39,914 nucleotides of DNA, from NCBI GenBank assembly GCA_964634895.1, contig CAZWJS010000011.1, forward strand, positions 1-39,914, given 5' to 3'. This document shows, one piece after another, positions 31,764 to 39,914 of the stretch. The notes beneath the pieces were generated by a model that was not told the origin of the DNA, did no database searches, and saw nothing but the letters and a program-made list of their open reading frames with translations. A program made the translations under genes and the position numbers. This DNA is from CG-Epi1 sp964634895. Lineage in GTDB: Archaea > Thermoplasmatota > Poseidoniia > MGIII > CG-Epi1. Every line of letters starts with the position of its first letter. The first letter of the stretch is position 1.

Positions 31764-32737
31764 TTTTTATCGCTGCTTAAAAGTTTATTTGCAAATGATA
31801 AGGGCACTTGTTCTAGCAATTTTTTGGCATTTGAATCAGGTGCCTCTTCCAAAAAACGTTTGGACATTTTTTGCCATGGGATTATCAATTCTTCAAAGAT
31901 TTTTTGTGCATGTTTTATTTCCACCCTTTCAATTATTTTTTCCGTATTTCCATTATATATAAAATCGTTAATTATATTTTGATATTGTGGATACTTGCTG
32001 AGTTTTGTCAGAGGTAAAGTTGGTATTTTAAGAGCTAAATCTCCAACAGCCGTTTTTGTTATCAAGGAATTTAGTAAATCCAAGTAGTCGTCAGTTATCT
32101 GGTATAGAATGCCAACACATTCTCCGTATTTGTACATGCTAGGAGCAAGATCAGTTTTTGGAGAAATTAGAGCCCCTAATTCTGCAGCAGTACTGTAAAG
32201 AGCACCTGTCTTTCTCTTAATTCTATCAAGATATACTGATTCACTGTAATTTTTCTTATCTGTAAAATCTGCAATTGCTCCTTCTGATAAGTTTCTAGCA
32301 CATCTTGCCAGTGATTTCCCAGTAGGTATTGATATTGCTCCATGAAGGGAACCAGTAGCCACCATTAAATCTGCAACGAGTATCGAAGTTCTTGGTCCAA
32401 GTTCATTCCATAATGACGGCGCAGTTCTTCTAAATTTATCACCGTCTATCCAATCATCATGTATAAGAGCACCGCAATGGAGTAACTCTAGAGCTATACC
32501 ACATTCAAAAGCTAAATGAGTATCTCCATCTAAAGCATCTGAAACTAATTTACAAAGGATGGGTCTCAGTCTTTTACCGCCTTTTAGACCTTTTTCAAGT
32601 AAGATTGCAATTTCTTTTGGTTCTTTAGATATTTCTCTCTTTAAATGGTCATTAAATTCATTCTTTACTGTATTGTAATAATCACTAAGCTCATCAGATA
32701 TTTTTAGTCCATTTTCTACACTTGTCTTATTCTTCAT
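31760..32737 (-). CDS. idsA: Polyprenyl diphosphate synthase (GGPP/FPP synthase family)
   Basis: A 325-residue trans-isoprenyl diphosphate synthase that elongates allylic diphosphates with IPP. The order is GGKRLRP, first aspartate-rich motif IHDDWIDGD (DDxxD), FRRTAPSLW and second aspartate-rich motif QITDDYLD. The product length (C20 for lipids or longer for a quinone tail) cannot be fixed from this view. Its ATG overlaps the stop of the PAS-UbiA gene (ATGA), so it probably supplies the prenyl donor of that enzyme. Confidence 0.93.
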   Translation of the reverse strand: MKNKTSVENGLKISDELSDYYNTVKNEFNDHLKREISKEPKEIAILLEKGLKGGKRLRPILCKLVSDALDGDTHLAFECGIALELLHCGALIHDDWIDGDKFRRTAPSLWNELGPRTSILVADLMVATGSLHGAISIPTGKSLARCARNLSEGAIADFTDKKNYSESVYLDRIKRKTGALYSTAAELGALISPKTDLAPSMYKYGECVGILYQITDDYLDLLNSLITKTAVGDLALKIPTLPLTKLSKYPQYQNIINDFIYNGNTEKIIERVEIKHAQKIFEELIIPWQKMSKRFLEEAPDSNAKKLLEQVPLSFANKLLSSDKN

Positions 32738-34023
32738 TTAATATACTCCAATCCTAAAATCATCAATATTCCTGTTATTGAGTGTATTCCAATTGTTCCC
32801 CAGTTTGCTATTGCCAATTCTCTAGTATCATAGCTAGTTATTACTTTGTAGGAGAAAAAGAGGGCAAAGGGTAGTCCTAGCATTGAAAGTAAGGCCCCTT
32901 GCTTGATAATGCCATAATTGAACAATAAATATATTGAACTAAATGCAGATATCATTAACAGGAGATACCCCCAACTAGATTTTTCTAATCCTAGAACAAC
33001 AACTAAATGATTTTTCCCTGCAATTTCATCAGATTCACGATCTGGGAACTGATTAATCCAAAGTATTGCTGTAGTCAAGATTCCTAATGGTATACCAAAT
33101 AAGAATGCATCCCAATTATGTATTCCACTCATTGCAAAGATAGCCCCCATCGTCATTAATGGGCCGTAATTTAGTCCTATCAATAGTTCACCTATACCTT
33201 TTCTTGCAACTAATCTTAGCGGATATCCTGTGTAGAAGTATGCGGAGAAAGCTCCTGCTAATCCATAATAAAATAATTCGAGACGATTATCACCTAAGGT
33301 ATACATTACTCCAAGGCCCATAATACCAGCTAATGTTAAAAAGCTCGTCGCTAATTTAAACAACTGTTTTTCAGTTATAAGGCCTAATTCTATTGCTCGA
33401 CTTCCTCCAGACAATTGTAAGAAATAATCATTATTAATTTGGTCTGTCCCGCTCGTCCAATCAAAATAATCATTGTAAGTATTGGCAGCTAGATGTAGGA
33501 ATGAACCTCCGAAAAATACAAGTGTGAAAGTAGTCCAATCCATTGTGATTAAGTTTTCTTGAATTCCCCAAACAACGGCTGCAATTATCGGTATCCAAGT
33601 AGCACTTAGAAAGGGTAATCTTGTGATGGCAACGATTGATATAAATTTAGTAAGTAGTGAAGTTTTTGGCATTGTTTGTTCTGGAGACATGCCCATTAAT
33701 TCTTTTGTTCTCCCACAATATCCAATATGTTCCCCATCTTTCATTGTAGCAGTACATGTGAATTCAGCAGCAAATCTGGTTCCATCTTTTTTTATGAAAG
33801 TTGTTTTGGTAGTATAGCCTTCTTTATTTTGTCTAGCTTTCTTCAACCATTTTGCTACATGGCCTAAAACGACCATACCTGGTGAGAATACAGATACTCT
33901 TTTCTTTCCAATCACTTCTTCTGCAGGATAACCAAATAGTTTTTCCGCATTTTTATTAAAAGTTTCTATGCGTCCTTCCATGTCACAGGTTATTACACTA
34001 ATGATGTTTTCTGATTCTGACAT
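32734..34023 (-). CDS. PAS domain fused to UbiA/MenA-like prenyltransferase
   Basis: A 429-residue fusion. Residues about 1-105 are a PAS domain (ITCDMEGRIETFNKNAEKLF, GYPAEEVIGK, then FIKKDGTRFAAEF and IGYCGRTKE). From about residue 125 there is a membrane prenyltransferase of the UbiA superfamily with NDYFDWTSGTD (Asn184, Asp185, Asp188, Asp194), SGGSRAIELGLIT and DRESDEIAGK (Asp328, Asp332). The SGGSR motif and gene context suggest a MenA-like enzyme (1,4-dihydroxy-2-naphthoate prenyltransferase, menaquinone synthesis). A PAS input on such an enzyme is unusual. The ATG at 34023 is preferred because the longer frame (to 34065) would cover the TATA-like box. Confidence 0.87.
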   Translation of the reverse strand: MSESENIISVITCDMEGRIETFNKNAEKLFGYPAEEVIGKKRVSVFSPGMVVLGHVAKWLKKARQNKEGYTTKTTFIKKDGTRFAAEFTCTATMKDGEHIGYCGRTKELMGMSPEQTMPKTSLLTKFISIVAITRLPFLSATWIPIIAAVVWGIQENLITMDWTTFTLVFFGGSFLHLAANTYNDYFDWTSGTDQINNDYFLQLSGGSRAIELGLITEKQLFKLATSFLTLAGIMGLGVMYTLGDNRLELFYYGLAGAFSAYFYTGYPLRLVARKGIGELLIGLNYGPLMTMGAIFAMSGIHNWDAFLFGIPLGILTTAILWINQFPDRESDEIAGKNHLVVVLGLEKSSWGYLLLMISAFSSIYLLFNYGIIKQGALLSMLGLPFALFFSYKVITSYDTRELAIANWGTIGIHSITGILMILGLEYIK

Positions 34024-34052
34024 ATATCTTATATTTTCTTCCAGATAATGTA

Positions 34053-34063
34053 CTATATAAAAC
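34053..34063 (-). promoter_or_regulatory. TATA-like box for the PAS-UbiA/idsA operon
   Basis: The minus strand reads GTTTTATATAG, centred about 35 nt before the ATG at 34023, giving a leader of about 9 nt. It lies right after the carB stop. Confidence 0.5.
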
Positions 34064-34078
34064 ATCCACTAATGGTGC

Positions 34079-37000
34079 CTAATATTTTATTTTTCTGAGA
34101 GGTTTCAGATAATCCAATTCACCTTCTTTCAAAGAGTCTATTGCAGCTTTTGCTCCAGTTAATGTAGTTATGAATGTAATTCCTAATTCAACAGCTAATC
34201 TTCTCATTTGAGCTCCATCTGTGGCAGCTCTCCTACCTGTAGGAAGATTAATGATTAAATCCACATCTCCTTTTCTCATCACAGATAATATATCGGGTTG
34301 TTTTTTGTCAGAGATTCTCCAAATTACTTTACTCTTAATTCCATTCTTGCGAAGATGGGCTGCAGTTCCTTTTGTTGCGATGAATTTGAATCCTAAATCG
34401 ATTAATTCTTGTGCAATATTGCTAAATTCTAATTTTAATTTATTTGATATTGAAAGGAACACAGTTCCTTTAGTTGGCAATTTTTTGTTTCCACCTTTCA
34501 TTGCTTTGAGATATGCAGTTCCAAAATTTGGACCATGGCCCATTGCTTCACCAGTTGATTTCATTTCAGGTCCTAATACGGTGTCTAGTCCTGTTATCTT
34601 TAACCAAGAAAAAGTAGGTACTTTGACAGATGCTCCTTTCATAGGTATAATATCAGGTAGATTCTTGATTTTTTCTCCTAACATCAGGTTGACTGCAATC
34701 CTTGCCAGAGGATAACCAGTAGATTTGCTGACATAGGGTAGTGTTCGACTAGCTCTTGGATTTGCTTCTAGAAGGTATATTTTTTGATCTTTTATTGCTA
34801 GTTGTAAATTTGCAGCCCCAATAATATTCAAGGCTTTGGCTACTCTCTTAGATATTTCAATAATCTCTTTTTCAGTATTTTTATCTAATGATTGTGGAGG
34901 CATTACACAAGCACTATCCCCTGAATGTACTCCAGCCATTTCAATTTGTTCCATAATTGCTCCAATAACCACATTCTTTCCATCTGAGATTAGATCGACA
35001 TCTAATTCTACAGCCCCTTCCAGAAATTTATCCACCAAAACAGGTTTGTCTGGTGTTGCATGAGTTTCTAATTTTAGATATTTCAATAGTTGTGTTTTAT
35101 TGTGTACTATTTCCATACCTCTTCCCCCAAGAACGAAGGAAGGTCTAACAAGTACAGGATATCCTATTTTTGCAGCATAGGTTATTACTTCATCTGAGTT
35201 TTCTGCTGCAGCCCAGTCAGGTATATTGATACCTACTTTATCCATTAGTTTACCACATTTACCTCGGTCTTCAGCCAACTCCATATTGGAAACTTTGGTT
35301 CCTAAAATTTTCGTTTTTAGTTTTTCAATTTTGATATATTTCTCAATGTGTGCAGCTAAGTTCACAGCAGTCTGTCCACCCAACTGTAATACAATTCCAT
35401 ATGGTTTTTCCAAGTCAAGTATTTCAAAAATAGCCTCCCGATCTAATGGTTCAAAGTATAGTCTATCGGAAGCATCAAAATCAGTTGATACAGTTTCAGG
35501 ATTATTGTTTACGACTACAGCCTCGTATCCTGCATTTCTTGCAGCTTGTACGCCATGGACTGTTGAATAATCAAATTCTATTCCTTGACCTATTCGTATT
35601 GGCCCCGATCCCAGAATAACTATGCTCTTTCCAGTTTTTAATTTAGTCTTTTGATCTGCATATGTTGAATAGAAATATGGAGTTTTTGCTTCAAATTCAC
35701 CGGCACAGGTGTCCACCATCAGGAAACTAGATACAATATCTAATTTCTTCCTTTGTTTTCTTATTTTGTCTTGGCTTATCCCAGTTAGATGGCTTATATG
35801 TTTGTCTCCAAATCCATTTCTTTTGAGCCTTCTCAACAGTTTGTCCGACAACTTTTTATTGAAATTTGTAGTTTCAATTTCTAATCTCACTAATTTAGCA
35901 ATTCTTTCTACAAAGAATGCATGAAATTCAGTTATTTCGCATACTTTTTCTATACTCTTTTGAGTCGCTCCCTTATTTTTTAGATACATCCATATTGCAA
36001 GTAATCTCCTATCATTTGGTTTGCTTAGATTAGCTTCTAATTTCTTTTTACTCCACTTTAAATCCTCAGGATATCCTTTTCCTTGACCAATTGATCTCCA
36101 AGCTTTCATTAAAGATTCCTCAAAGGTTCTTCCAATTGACATGGTTTCACCGGTAGATTTCATTTGAGTACCTAATTCTCTATTAGCCAATTTGAATTTA
36201 TCAAAAGGCCATCTTGGTATTTTCGTTACTACATAATCTATAGATGGTTCAAATGCAGCACTCGTGTTGCCTGTAACTCGGTTTGATAATTCATGCAATT
36301 TATATCCTAAACAGAGCATAGAAGCAATTCTAGCAATTGGGACGCCTGTAGCTTTAGAGGCTAGAGCCGAAGATCTTGACACTCTCGGGTTGACTTCTAT
36401 CAGGATGTACTCTTGTGTCTTTGAGTTATATGCGAATTGGACATTACATCCACCAATAATCTTTAATCCTTTTATTACTTTTAGTGCAGATGTTCTTAAT
36501 TTTTGATAGGCTCTTTCAGGCAATGTTAGTGCTGGTGCAACAACAATTGATTCACCAGTGTGGACTCCCATTGGATCCAAGTTTTCCATAGAGCAAACTA
36601 TTATTGCATTGTCATCTTCATCTCTTAGGACTTCAAATTCAAATTCTAACCAACCTAATATTGATTCTTCTATCAGTAATTGTTTTACTGGTGAGAGAGC
36701 CAAACCTCTTCCGGCAATAATTTCCAATTCTTCTTTATTGTAAGCTATTCCGCCACCAGTGCCTCCTAGCGTGAATGCTGGTCTCACTACTACCGGATAG
36801 TTGAGTTTTTTAGCTAGCCTTAGTGAATCTTCAATAGTATTAGCTATTCCACTTTTTGCTACAGGCTCGCCTATCTCTTCCATTCGTTTACGAAAAAGAT
36901 CTCTATCTTCTGACATTTCTATTGACTTTAATGATGTTCCAAGAATTTTTATTCCATATTTCTTAAGAACGCCTTTTTTATTTAGATCTACAGTGAGGTT

Positions 37001-37276
37001 AAGTCCGGTTTGGCCTCCCATTCCAGGTATAATAGCATCAGGTTTTTCCTTTTCAATTATTCTTTCTACAGATTCTACAGTTAGAGGTTCAATATAGACA
37101 ATATCGGCAGTGCCCGGATCTGTTTGTATTGTTGCAGGATTCGAATTAACGAGAACTACGGTGTGCCCTGCTTCCCTCAAGGCAGAGCAGCACTGCGATC
37201 CAGAATAGTCAAATTCTGCAGCTTGTCCTATAATTATAGGTCCTGCGCCAGGTACTAATATTTTCATTTTATTCAT
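34079..37276 (-). CDS. carB: Carbamoyl-phosphate synthase large subunit
   Basis: A 1065-residue subunit making carbamoyl phosphate for arginine and pyrimidines. Two homologous ATP-grasp halves are seen: PGAGPIIIGQAAEFDYSG..CSALREAG, VRPAFTLGGTGGG and VEVNPR-type LIEVNPRVSRSSALASKATG in the first; LGSGPIRIGQGIEFDYSTVH, VRPSFVLGGRGME and LLEANPRASRTLPYVSKSTG in the second. The linker oligomerisation domain and a C-terminal MGS-like domain (FLSISNKLKLEF..LGFKFIATKGTAAHL) complete it. Length is standard. ATG at 37276 overlaps carA by 8 nt; a second ATG three codons later would follow the carA stop by one base. Confidence 0.97.
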   Translation of the reverse strand: MNKMKILVPGAGPIIIGQAAEFDYSGSQCCSALREAGHTVVLVNSNPATIQTDPGTADIVYIEPLTVESVERIIEKEKPDAIIPGMGGQTGLNLTVDLNKKGVLKKYGIKILGTSLKSIEMSEDRDLFRKRMEEIGEPVAKSGIANTIEDSLRLAKKLNYPVVVRPAFTLGGTGGGIAYNKEELEIIAGRGLALSPVKQLLIEESILGWLEFEFEVLRDEDDNAIIVCSMENLDPMGVHTGESIVVAPALTLPERAYQKLRTSALKVIKGLKIIGGCNVQFAYNSKTQEYILIEVNPRVSRSSALASKATGVPIARIASMLCLGYKLHELSNRVTGNTSAAFEPSIDYVVTKIPRWPFDKFKLANRELGTQMKSTGETMSIGRTFEESLMKAWRSIGQGKGYPEDLKWSKKKLEANLSKPNDRRLLAIWMYLKNKGATQKSIEKVCEITEFHAFFVERIAKLVRLEIETTNFNKKLSDKLLRRLKRNGFGDKHISHLTGISQDKIRKQRKKLDIVSSFLMVDTCAGEFEAKTPYFYSTYADQKTKLKTGKSIVILGSGPIRIGQGIEFDYSTVHGVQAARNAGYEAVVVNNNPETVSTDFDASDRLYFEPLDREAIFEILDLEKPYGIVLQLGGQTAVNLAAHIEKYIKIEKLKTKILGTKVSNMELAEDRGKCGKLMDKVGINIPDWAAAENSDEVITYAAKIGYPVLVRPSFVLGGRGMEIVHNKTQLLKYLKLETHATPDKPVLVDKFLEGAVELDVDLISDGKNVVIGAIMEQIEMAGVHSGDSACVMPPQSLDKNTEKEIIEISKRVAKALNIIGAANLQLAIKDQKIYLLEANPRASRTLPYVSKSTGYPLARIAVNLMLGEKIKNLPDIIPMKGASVKVPTFSWLKITGLDTVLGPEMKSTGEAMGHGPNFGTAYLKAMKGGNKKLPTKGTVFLSISNKLKLEFSNIAQELIDLGFKFIATKGTAAHLRKNGIKSKVIWRISDKKQPDILSVMRKGDVDLIINLPTGRRAATDGAQMRRLAVELGITFITTLTGAKAAIDSLKEGELDYLKPLRKIKY

Positions 37277-38324
37277 TAATCATCTCACCTACTTTTTCAA
37301 ATAAAATATTTGCATCCATTGGTCCTGGTGCAGCTTCGGGATGAAATTGTACAGACCAACAATTCTTTCCACTGATTCCCTCGCAAGTTTCATCATTTAA
37401 ATTTATGAAAGTTTCCTCAACATTCTTTGGAAGTTTGTGAAGTGCAAAACCATGGTTCTGGGATGTTATGTAAACATTTCCCGTGTTAACATCTTTTACA
37501 GGTTGATTTCCTCCTCTATGTCCGTATTTCAATTTGTATGTTTGTCCGCCTAATGCAAGACCAAGGATTTGGTGGCCCAAACATATTCCAATAGTTGGAT
37601 ATTGTTTTGTCAATTCCTTTATTGTTTCAACAACAACTTTCATTTCGGAATGATCAGGATCTCCTGGCCCGTTGCTCATGAATACAAGATTAGGTTTTGT
37701 TTTTCTTATTTGTTCTGCGGTGTAATTCCAGGGTACAACTGTTACTTTGTTTTTTTCTGCTAAATTAGTTACAATAGACCGTTTTACTCCCCAATCAAAA
37801 AGTGTTACTTTTGGACCTTTCTTGCCTTTTTTGTAAACTTTCTCTGTAGAAACCTCTGCTACTAAATTTGAATCCGAAGGCCATGGCATAGATTTTGCTC
37901 GTTTTATACCTTCTTCTGGTGTCATTTTTCCATCAGTACTGATAACAGCTCTTAGAGTTCCAGATTCTCTAGTTATTATTGTCAATTCTCTGGTATTTAT
38001 CCCTTCTAGTCCAGGTATTTTTTCTCTTTTCAACCACTCATCGAAATTTTCTTCACCTTGATGAGGGTACCGACACCATTCCTTTACAATGCATGCTTTG
38101 GTCTGTATTTTTTCAGATTCGTAGTTTTCTTTATTACATCCATAATTTCCTATTTGTGGAAATGTAAACATCAGAATTTGACCTGCGTAACTAGGGTCTG
38201 TAAGGGCTTCTTGATAGCCCGTCATTGATGTATTGAAAACAAGTTCTCCCTCTACTGTTTTTGGACAACCAAATGTGTCACCAAAAAAAACAGAACCGTT
38301 CTCTAGTGCAATCCATCCCTGCAT
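37269..38324 (-). CDS. carA: Carbamoyl-phosphate synthase small subunit
   Basis: The 351-residue glutaminase subunit that supplies ammonia to CarB. The N-terminal domain has ALENGSVFFGDTFG and FNTSMTGYQEALTDPSYAGQILMFTFPQIGNYG. The class I amidotransferase domain carries NGPGDPDH, the catalytic nucleophile in IGICLGHQILGLALGG, and SQNHGFAL and SVQFHPEAAPGP (catalytic His and Glu). It is the first gene of carAB with a TATA-like box 29 nt upstream. Confidence 0.97.
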   Translation of the reverse strand: MQGWIALENGSVFFGDTFGCPKTVEGELVFNTSMTGYQEALTDPSYAGQILMFTFPQIGNYGCNKENYESEKIQTKACIVKEWCRYPHQGEENFDEWLKREKIPGLEGINTRELTIITRESGTLRAVISTDGKMTPEEGIKRAKSMPWPSDSNLVAEVSTEKVYKKGKKGPKVTLFDWGVKRSIVTNLAEKNKVTVVPWNYTAEQIRKTKPNLVFMSNGPGDPDHSEMKVVVETIKELTKQYPTIGICLGHQILGLALGGQTYKLKYGHRGGNQPVKDVNTGNVYITSQNHGFALHKLPKNVEETFINLNDETCEGISGKNCWSVQFHPEAAPGPMDANILFEKVGEMINE

Positions 38325-38348
38325 CTAGGTAGAAGCAGTTTGGAGGGG

Positions 38349-38357
38349 GCTTAAAAC
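38349..38357 (-). promoter_or_regulatory. TATA-like box for carAB
   Basis: The minus strand reads GTTTTAAGC, centred about 29 nt before the carA ATG. The short leader makes an attenuator unlikely. Confidence 0.5.
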
Positions 38358-38365
38358 AGGAACGG

Positions 38366-39112
38366 TTATAGGCTCTCGAGGAATTCCTTTTCAGTGAAGT
38401 GTAATCTAGAAGGAATAACTAGGCTGTGTGGTTCTTTTCCTAAGTCTGTCTTTGCTAAATCTTTCAATTTCCCGTACCATAATATTTGTTCCTCACGGCC
38501 CACTCTAGCTGCCGCTGCAACTTTTATTTCACCAGATAATTTTGCTTCAATAAGTTGGCATGCAGCCTGCGATGCAGTCATGTAAATTGGTTCTTCATCT
38601 GGTTGGTCTGCTTTAAGGTCTAGTAATACTAAAGTATGGTTTCCATTTTTCATATTTACTTTTATTTTGTCGATGGGGCTTAGGGGTTTGTAGTTTCCTT
38701 CCGGTAGAACAAGTGTTGCTACAGGTCCAAAATTATAGTGTTGCAATCCTAAAACACCGGCAACCGCCGTCAGAACTGAAGCATTGTGTATTACTTGATA
38801 TTCGATATTGAGTTTCTTACATTCAAGCAACAAACTAACATGTGTCGTAGCCGATAAGGCATCACCAACAATTAAGAATGAAATATTTTTTTCTTTTGCT
38901 AAATCTATTATTTCAGTGGGTTTTTCTACTTGACTTCTCGAAAGATGTATTGGTTCTTTCTGAGATTTTAATTTGATCCATTCTAATGTTTCTGAGTGGA
39001 TTGGTGAAGTGTATGTTTCATAGAAAATGTGGTCTGAAAGACTGAGTGCTATTACTCCATCCATGGTGATGGAATTTGGCCCTCCCAACCCTAGACCAAT
39101 TAATGTTAACAT
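38366..39112 (-). CDS. dphB: Diphthine synthase
   Basis: A 248-residue SAM-dependent methyltransferase (Dph5 family) that methylates the modified histidine of elongation factor 2 to form diphthine. Family features: LTLIGLGLGGPNSIT at the N terminus, YETYTSP, FLIVGDALSATTH (most homologues have GDPxxATTH, so Pro is replaced), VIHNASVLTAVAGVLGLQHYNFG and ARVGREEQILWYGKL. With deoxyhypusine synthase in the same window, both EF2 and IF5A modification are represented. A TATA-like box is centred 24 nt upstream. Confidence 0.93.
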   Translation of the reverse strand: MLTLIGLGLGGPNSITMDGVIALSLSDHIFYETYTSPIHSETLEWIKLKSQKEPIHLSRSQVEKPTEIIDLAKEKNISFLIVGDALSATTHVSLLLECKKLNIEYQVIHNASVLTAVAGVLGLQHYNFGPVATLVLPEGNYKPLSPIDKIKVNMKNGNHTLVLLDLKADQPDEEPIYMTASQAACQLIEAKLSGEIKVAAAARVGREEQILWYGKLKDLAKTDLGKEPHSLVIPSRLHFTEKEFLESL

Positions 39113-39117
39113 GAAGC

Positions 39118-39125
39118 CTTATTTG
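39118..39125 (+). promoter_or_regulatory. TATA-like box for the YjbQ-family gene
   Basis: CTTATTTG is centred about 25 nt before the ATG at 39147. It lies closer to the divergent gene than that gene's own box does, so the two promoters cross. Confidence 0.4.
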
Positions 39126-39130
39126 AGGCT

Positions 39131-39141
39131 CTCTTAATTAG
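39131..39141 (-). promoter_or_regulatory. TATA-like box for diphthine synthase
   Basis: The minus strand reads CTAATTAAGAG, centred about 24 nt before the ATG at 39112, in a gap of only 34 bp shared with the divergent gene. Confidence 0.45.
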
Positions 39142-39146
39142 TTATC

Positions 39147-39563
39147 ATGGCGTTATTACAAGATTCATTAGAGATTCGTACGAATCCTAAATCTTTTCTA
39201 GATATTACAAGTAATGTTCAGAAGTTTGTTACTAAATCTAAGGTTCAGAATGGCGTTTGCCATATATTCATTAAGCATACAAGCGCAAGTCTAATTATTC
39301 AGGAGAATTATGATATTTCTGTAAGGCAAGATTTTGAGACTATATTTTCGCATTTAGTCCCTGAAGATTTTCCTTATGTTCATAATATGGAGGGTAAGGA
39401 TGACATGCCAGCCCATATACGTTCAGCTTTAACTAGCACTTCGGAGGCCGTTCCAGTTACTAATGGTAAGCTTTCATTGGGAACTTGGCAAGGAATATAT
39501 TTGTGGGAGCACAGAGATAAACCTCATAATAGGATTGTAATGATTAGTATGGTTGGTGTCTAA
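39147..39563 (+). CDS. YjbQ/UPF0047 family protein
   Basis: A 138-residue protein of the YjbQ family, which can show weak thiamine-phosphate synthase activity in bacteria, though the main role is unsettled. Conserved residues are seen in FIKHTSASLIIQENYD, VRQDFE, YVHNMEGKDDMPAHIRSALT (several His and Asp, probably metal binding) and LGTWQGIYLWEHRD. Length is typical and it is cytosolic. It is followed 2 nt later by the taw3 gene, so the two are likely co-transcribed. Confidence 0.88.
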   Translation: MALLQDSLEIRTNPKSFLDITSNVQKFVTKSKVQNGVCHIFIKHTSASLIIQENYDISVRQDFETIFSHLVPEDFPYVHNMEGKDDMPAHIRSALTSTSEAVPVTNGKLSLGTWQGIYLWEHRDKPHNRIVMISMVGV

Positions 39564-39565
39564 TC

Positions 39566-39914
39566 ATGGAATTCAATCAATATAAAGCCAATGCAATGAA
39601 GAAATTAGATTATGCTAAATCAGAAGGTTTAGTTGATGAAGGTGTAATCGAAGTTCTCAATGCTTTTAATTCACATCCTGATATTTTCACTACTTCTAGC
39701 TGTGCTGGTCGATTGCAATTAATTGTTCTTCCTGATATAGGCCGTAAAGATTCGGTTGAATTAAGAAAAACATGGCATAGACCTGTTGAATTTGAAGAAG
39801 TTAAAAAAGCTCTCGATAATTTAAAGATTCCTGCTAATTCGATTGTTATTCTTCAAGGGCAATCACCAATTTTCCATGTAGCTTGTAGGACTATGGAATT
39901 AGCTCAGAGATTCA
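39566..39914 (+). CDS. taw3: tRNA(Phe) wyosine-pathway methyltransferase Taw3/TYW3 (truncated by window end)
   Basis: An open frame of 116 codons from ATG at 39566 that continues past the window end. The segment FTTSSCAGRLQLIVL with the Ser-Ser-Cys-Ser/Ala-Gly-Arg signature, TWHRPV and VILQGQSPIFHVACRTMELAQRF match the TYW3/Taw3 family, which N-methylates the wyosine intermediate at G37 of tRNA-Phe. The C-terminal half is missing. It starts 2 nt after the YjbQ-family gene. Confidence 0.87.
   Translation, partial: MEFNQYKANAMKKLDYAKSEGLVDEGVIEVLNAFNSHPDIFTTSSCAGRLQLIVLPDIGRKDSVELRKTWHRPVEFEEVKKALDNLKIPANSIVILQGQSPIFHVACRTMELAQRF

Noticed and set aside
35226..35570. Open frames antisense to carB and other genes
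   Set aside because: They lie wholly inside well-recognised genes in the shadow frame, have low-complexity Ser/Leu/Phe-rich translations and no start signals.
1..39914. CRISPR arrays, insertion sequences, prophage, rRNA genes
   Set aside because: No spaced direct repeats, terminal inverted repeats with transposase, phage genes or rRNA-like segments were seen.

Overview
This window is a gene-dense, visibly AT-rich stretch of an archaeal chromosome. Archaea-specific or archaeal-type markers lie throughout: thermosome, aIF2-gamma, ribosomal proteins S6e and L18e, RNA polymerase subunit N, Alba, Trm56, a DUF373 membrane protein, diphthine synthase, deoxyhypusine synthase and a Taw3-type wyosine enzyme. 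These are combined with a Nuo complex that lacks the NuoEFG module, a MenA-like prenyltransferase and a bacterial-type homodimeric pyruvate dehydrogenase E1. The mix fits an aerobic euryarchaeon of the Thermoplasmata/Poseidoniia side, for example a marine group II or III lineage. That placement is inference from gene content, not a phylogeny.

Layout. 1-2.9 kb: the tail of an unknown gene, a thioredoxin-fold protein, and a divergent phosphohexomutase-DUF92 pair. 2.9-7.2 kb: thermosome convergent with aceE. 7.3-10.3 kb (minus strand): a translation cluster of S6e, aIF2-gamma, a PIN protein and deoxyhypusine synthase. 10.4-15.1 kb: DUF373, trm56, alba, and an ABC exporter operon with an amphipathic small protein. 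15.1-17.8 kb: tRNA-Leu(UAG), a tiny basic protein with a ROK sugar kinase, tRNA-Pro(GGG), and the L18e-L13-S9-RpoN operon. 17.8-19.9 kb: panB, the riboflavin-pathway reductase and purN. 20.0-31.8 kb: the complete nuo operon in the order A-B-C-D-H-I-J1-J2-K-L-M-N, plus an unknown small gene. 31.8-34.0 kb: a polyprenyl diphosphate synthase and a PAS-UbiA fusion, probably making the quinone tail and the quinone. 34.1-39.9 kb: carAB, diphthine synthase, YjbQ and a truncated taw3.

The most striking content is the nuo operon. NuoM carries an N-terminal signal peptide and a plastocyanin-like cupredoxin domain with all four copper ligands visible. NuoJ is split, and its second half carries about 200 residues of fibronectin-III-like sequence between its two membrane helices. 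NuoI has four [4Fe-4S] motifs instead of two, and NuoH has an insertion in its first conserved loop. The NuoM and NuoJ2 additions are both predicted to lie on the outer face of the membrane. Together with the neighbouring PAS-regulated quinone prenyltransferase this looks like a remodelled respiratory module: ferredoxin-type electron input on the inside and a copper and adhesion-like surface on the outside.

Genes are packed with 4-nt start/stop overlaps. Many transcription units have a TATA-like box centred 24-29 nt before the start codon, which implies largely leaderless transcripts. I used this to choose several starts. No CRISPR array, insertion sequence, rRNA or prophage was seen, and no gene-free stretch exceeds about 150 bases.
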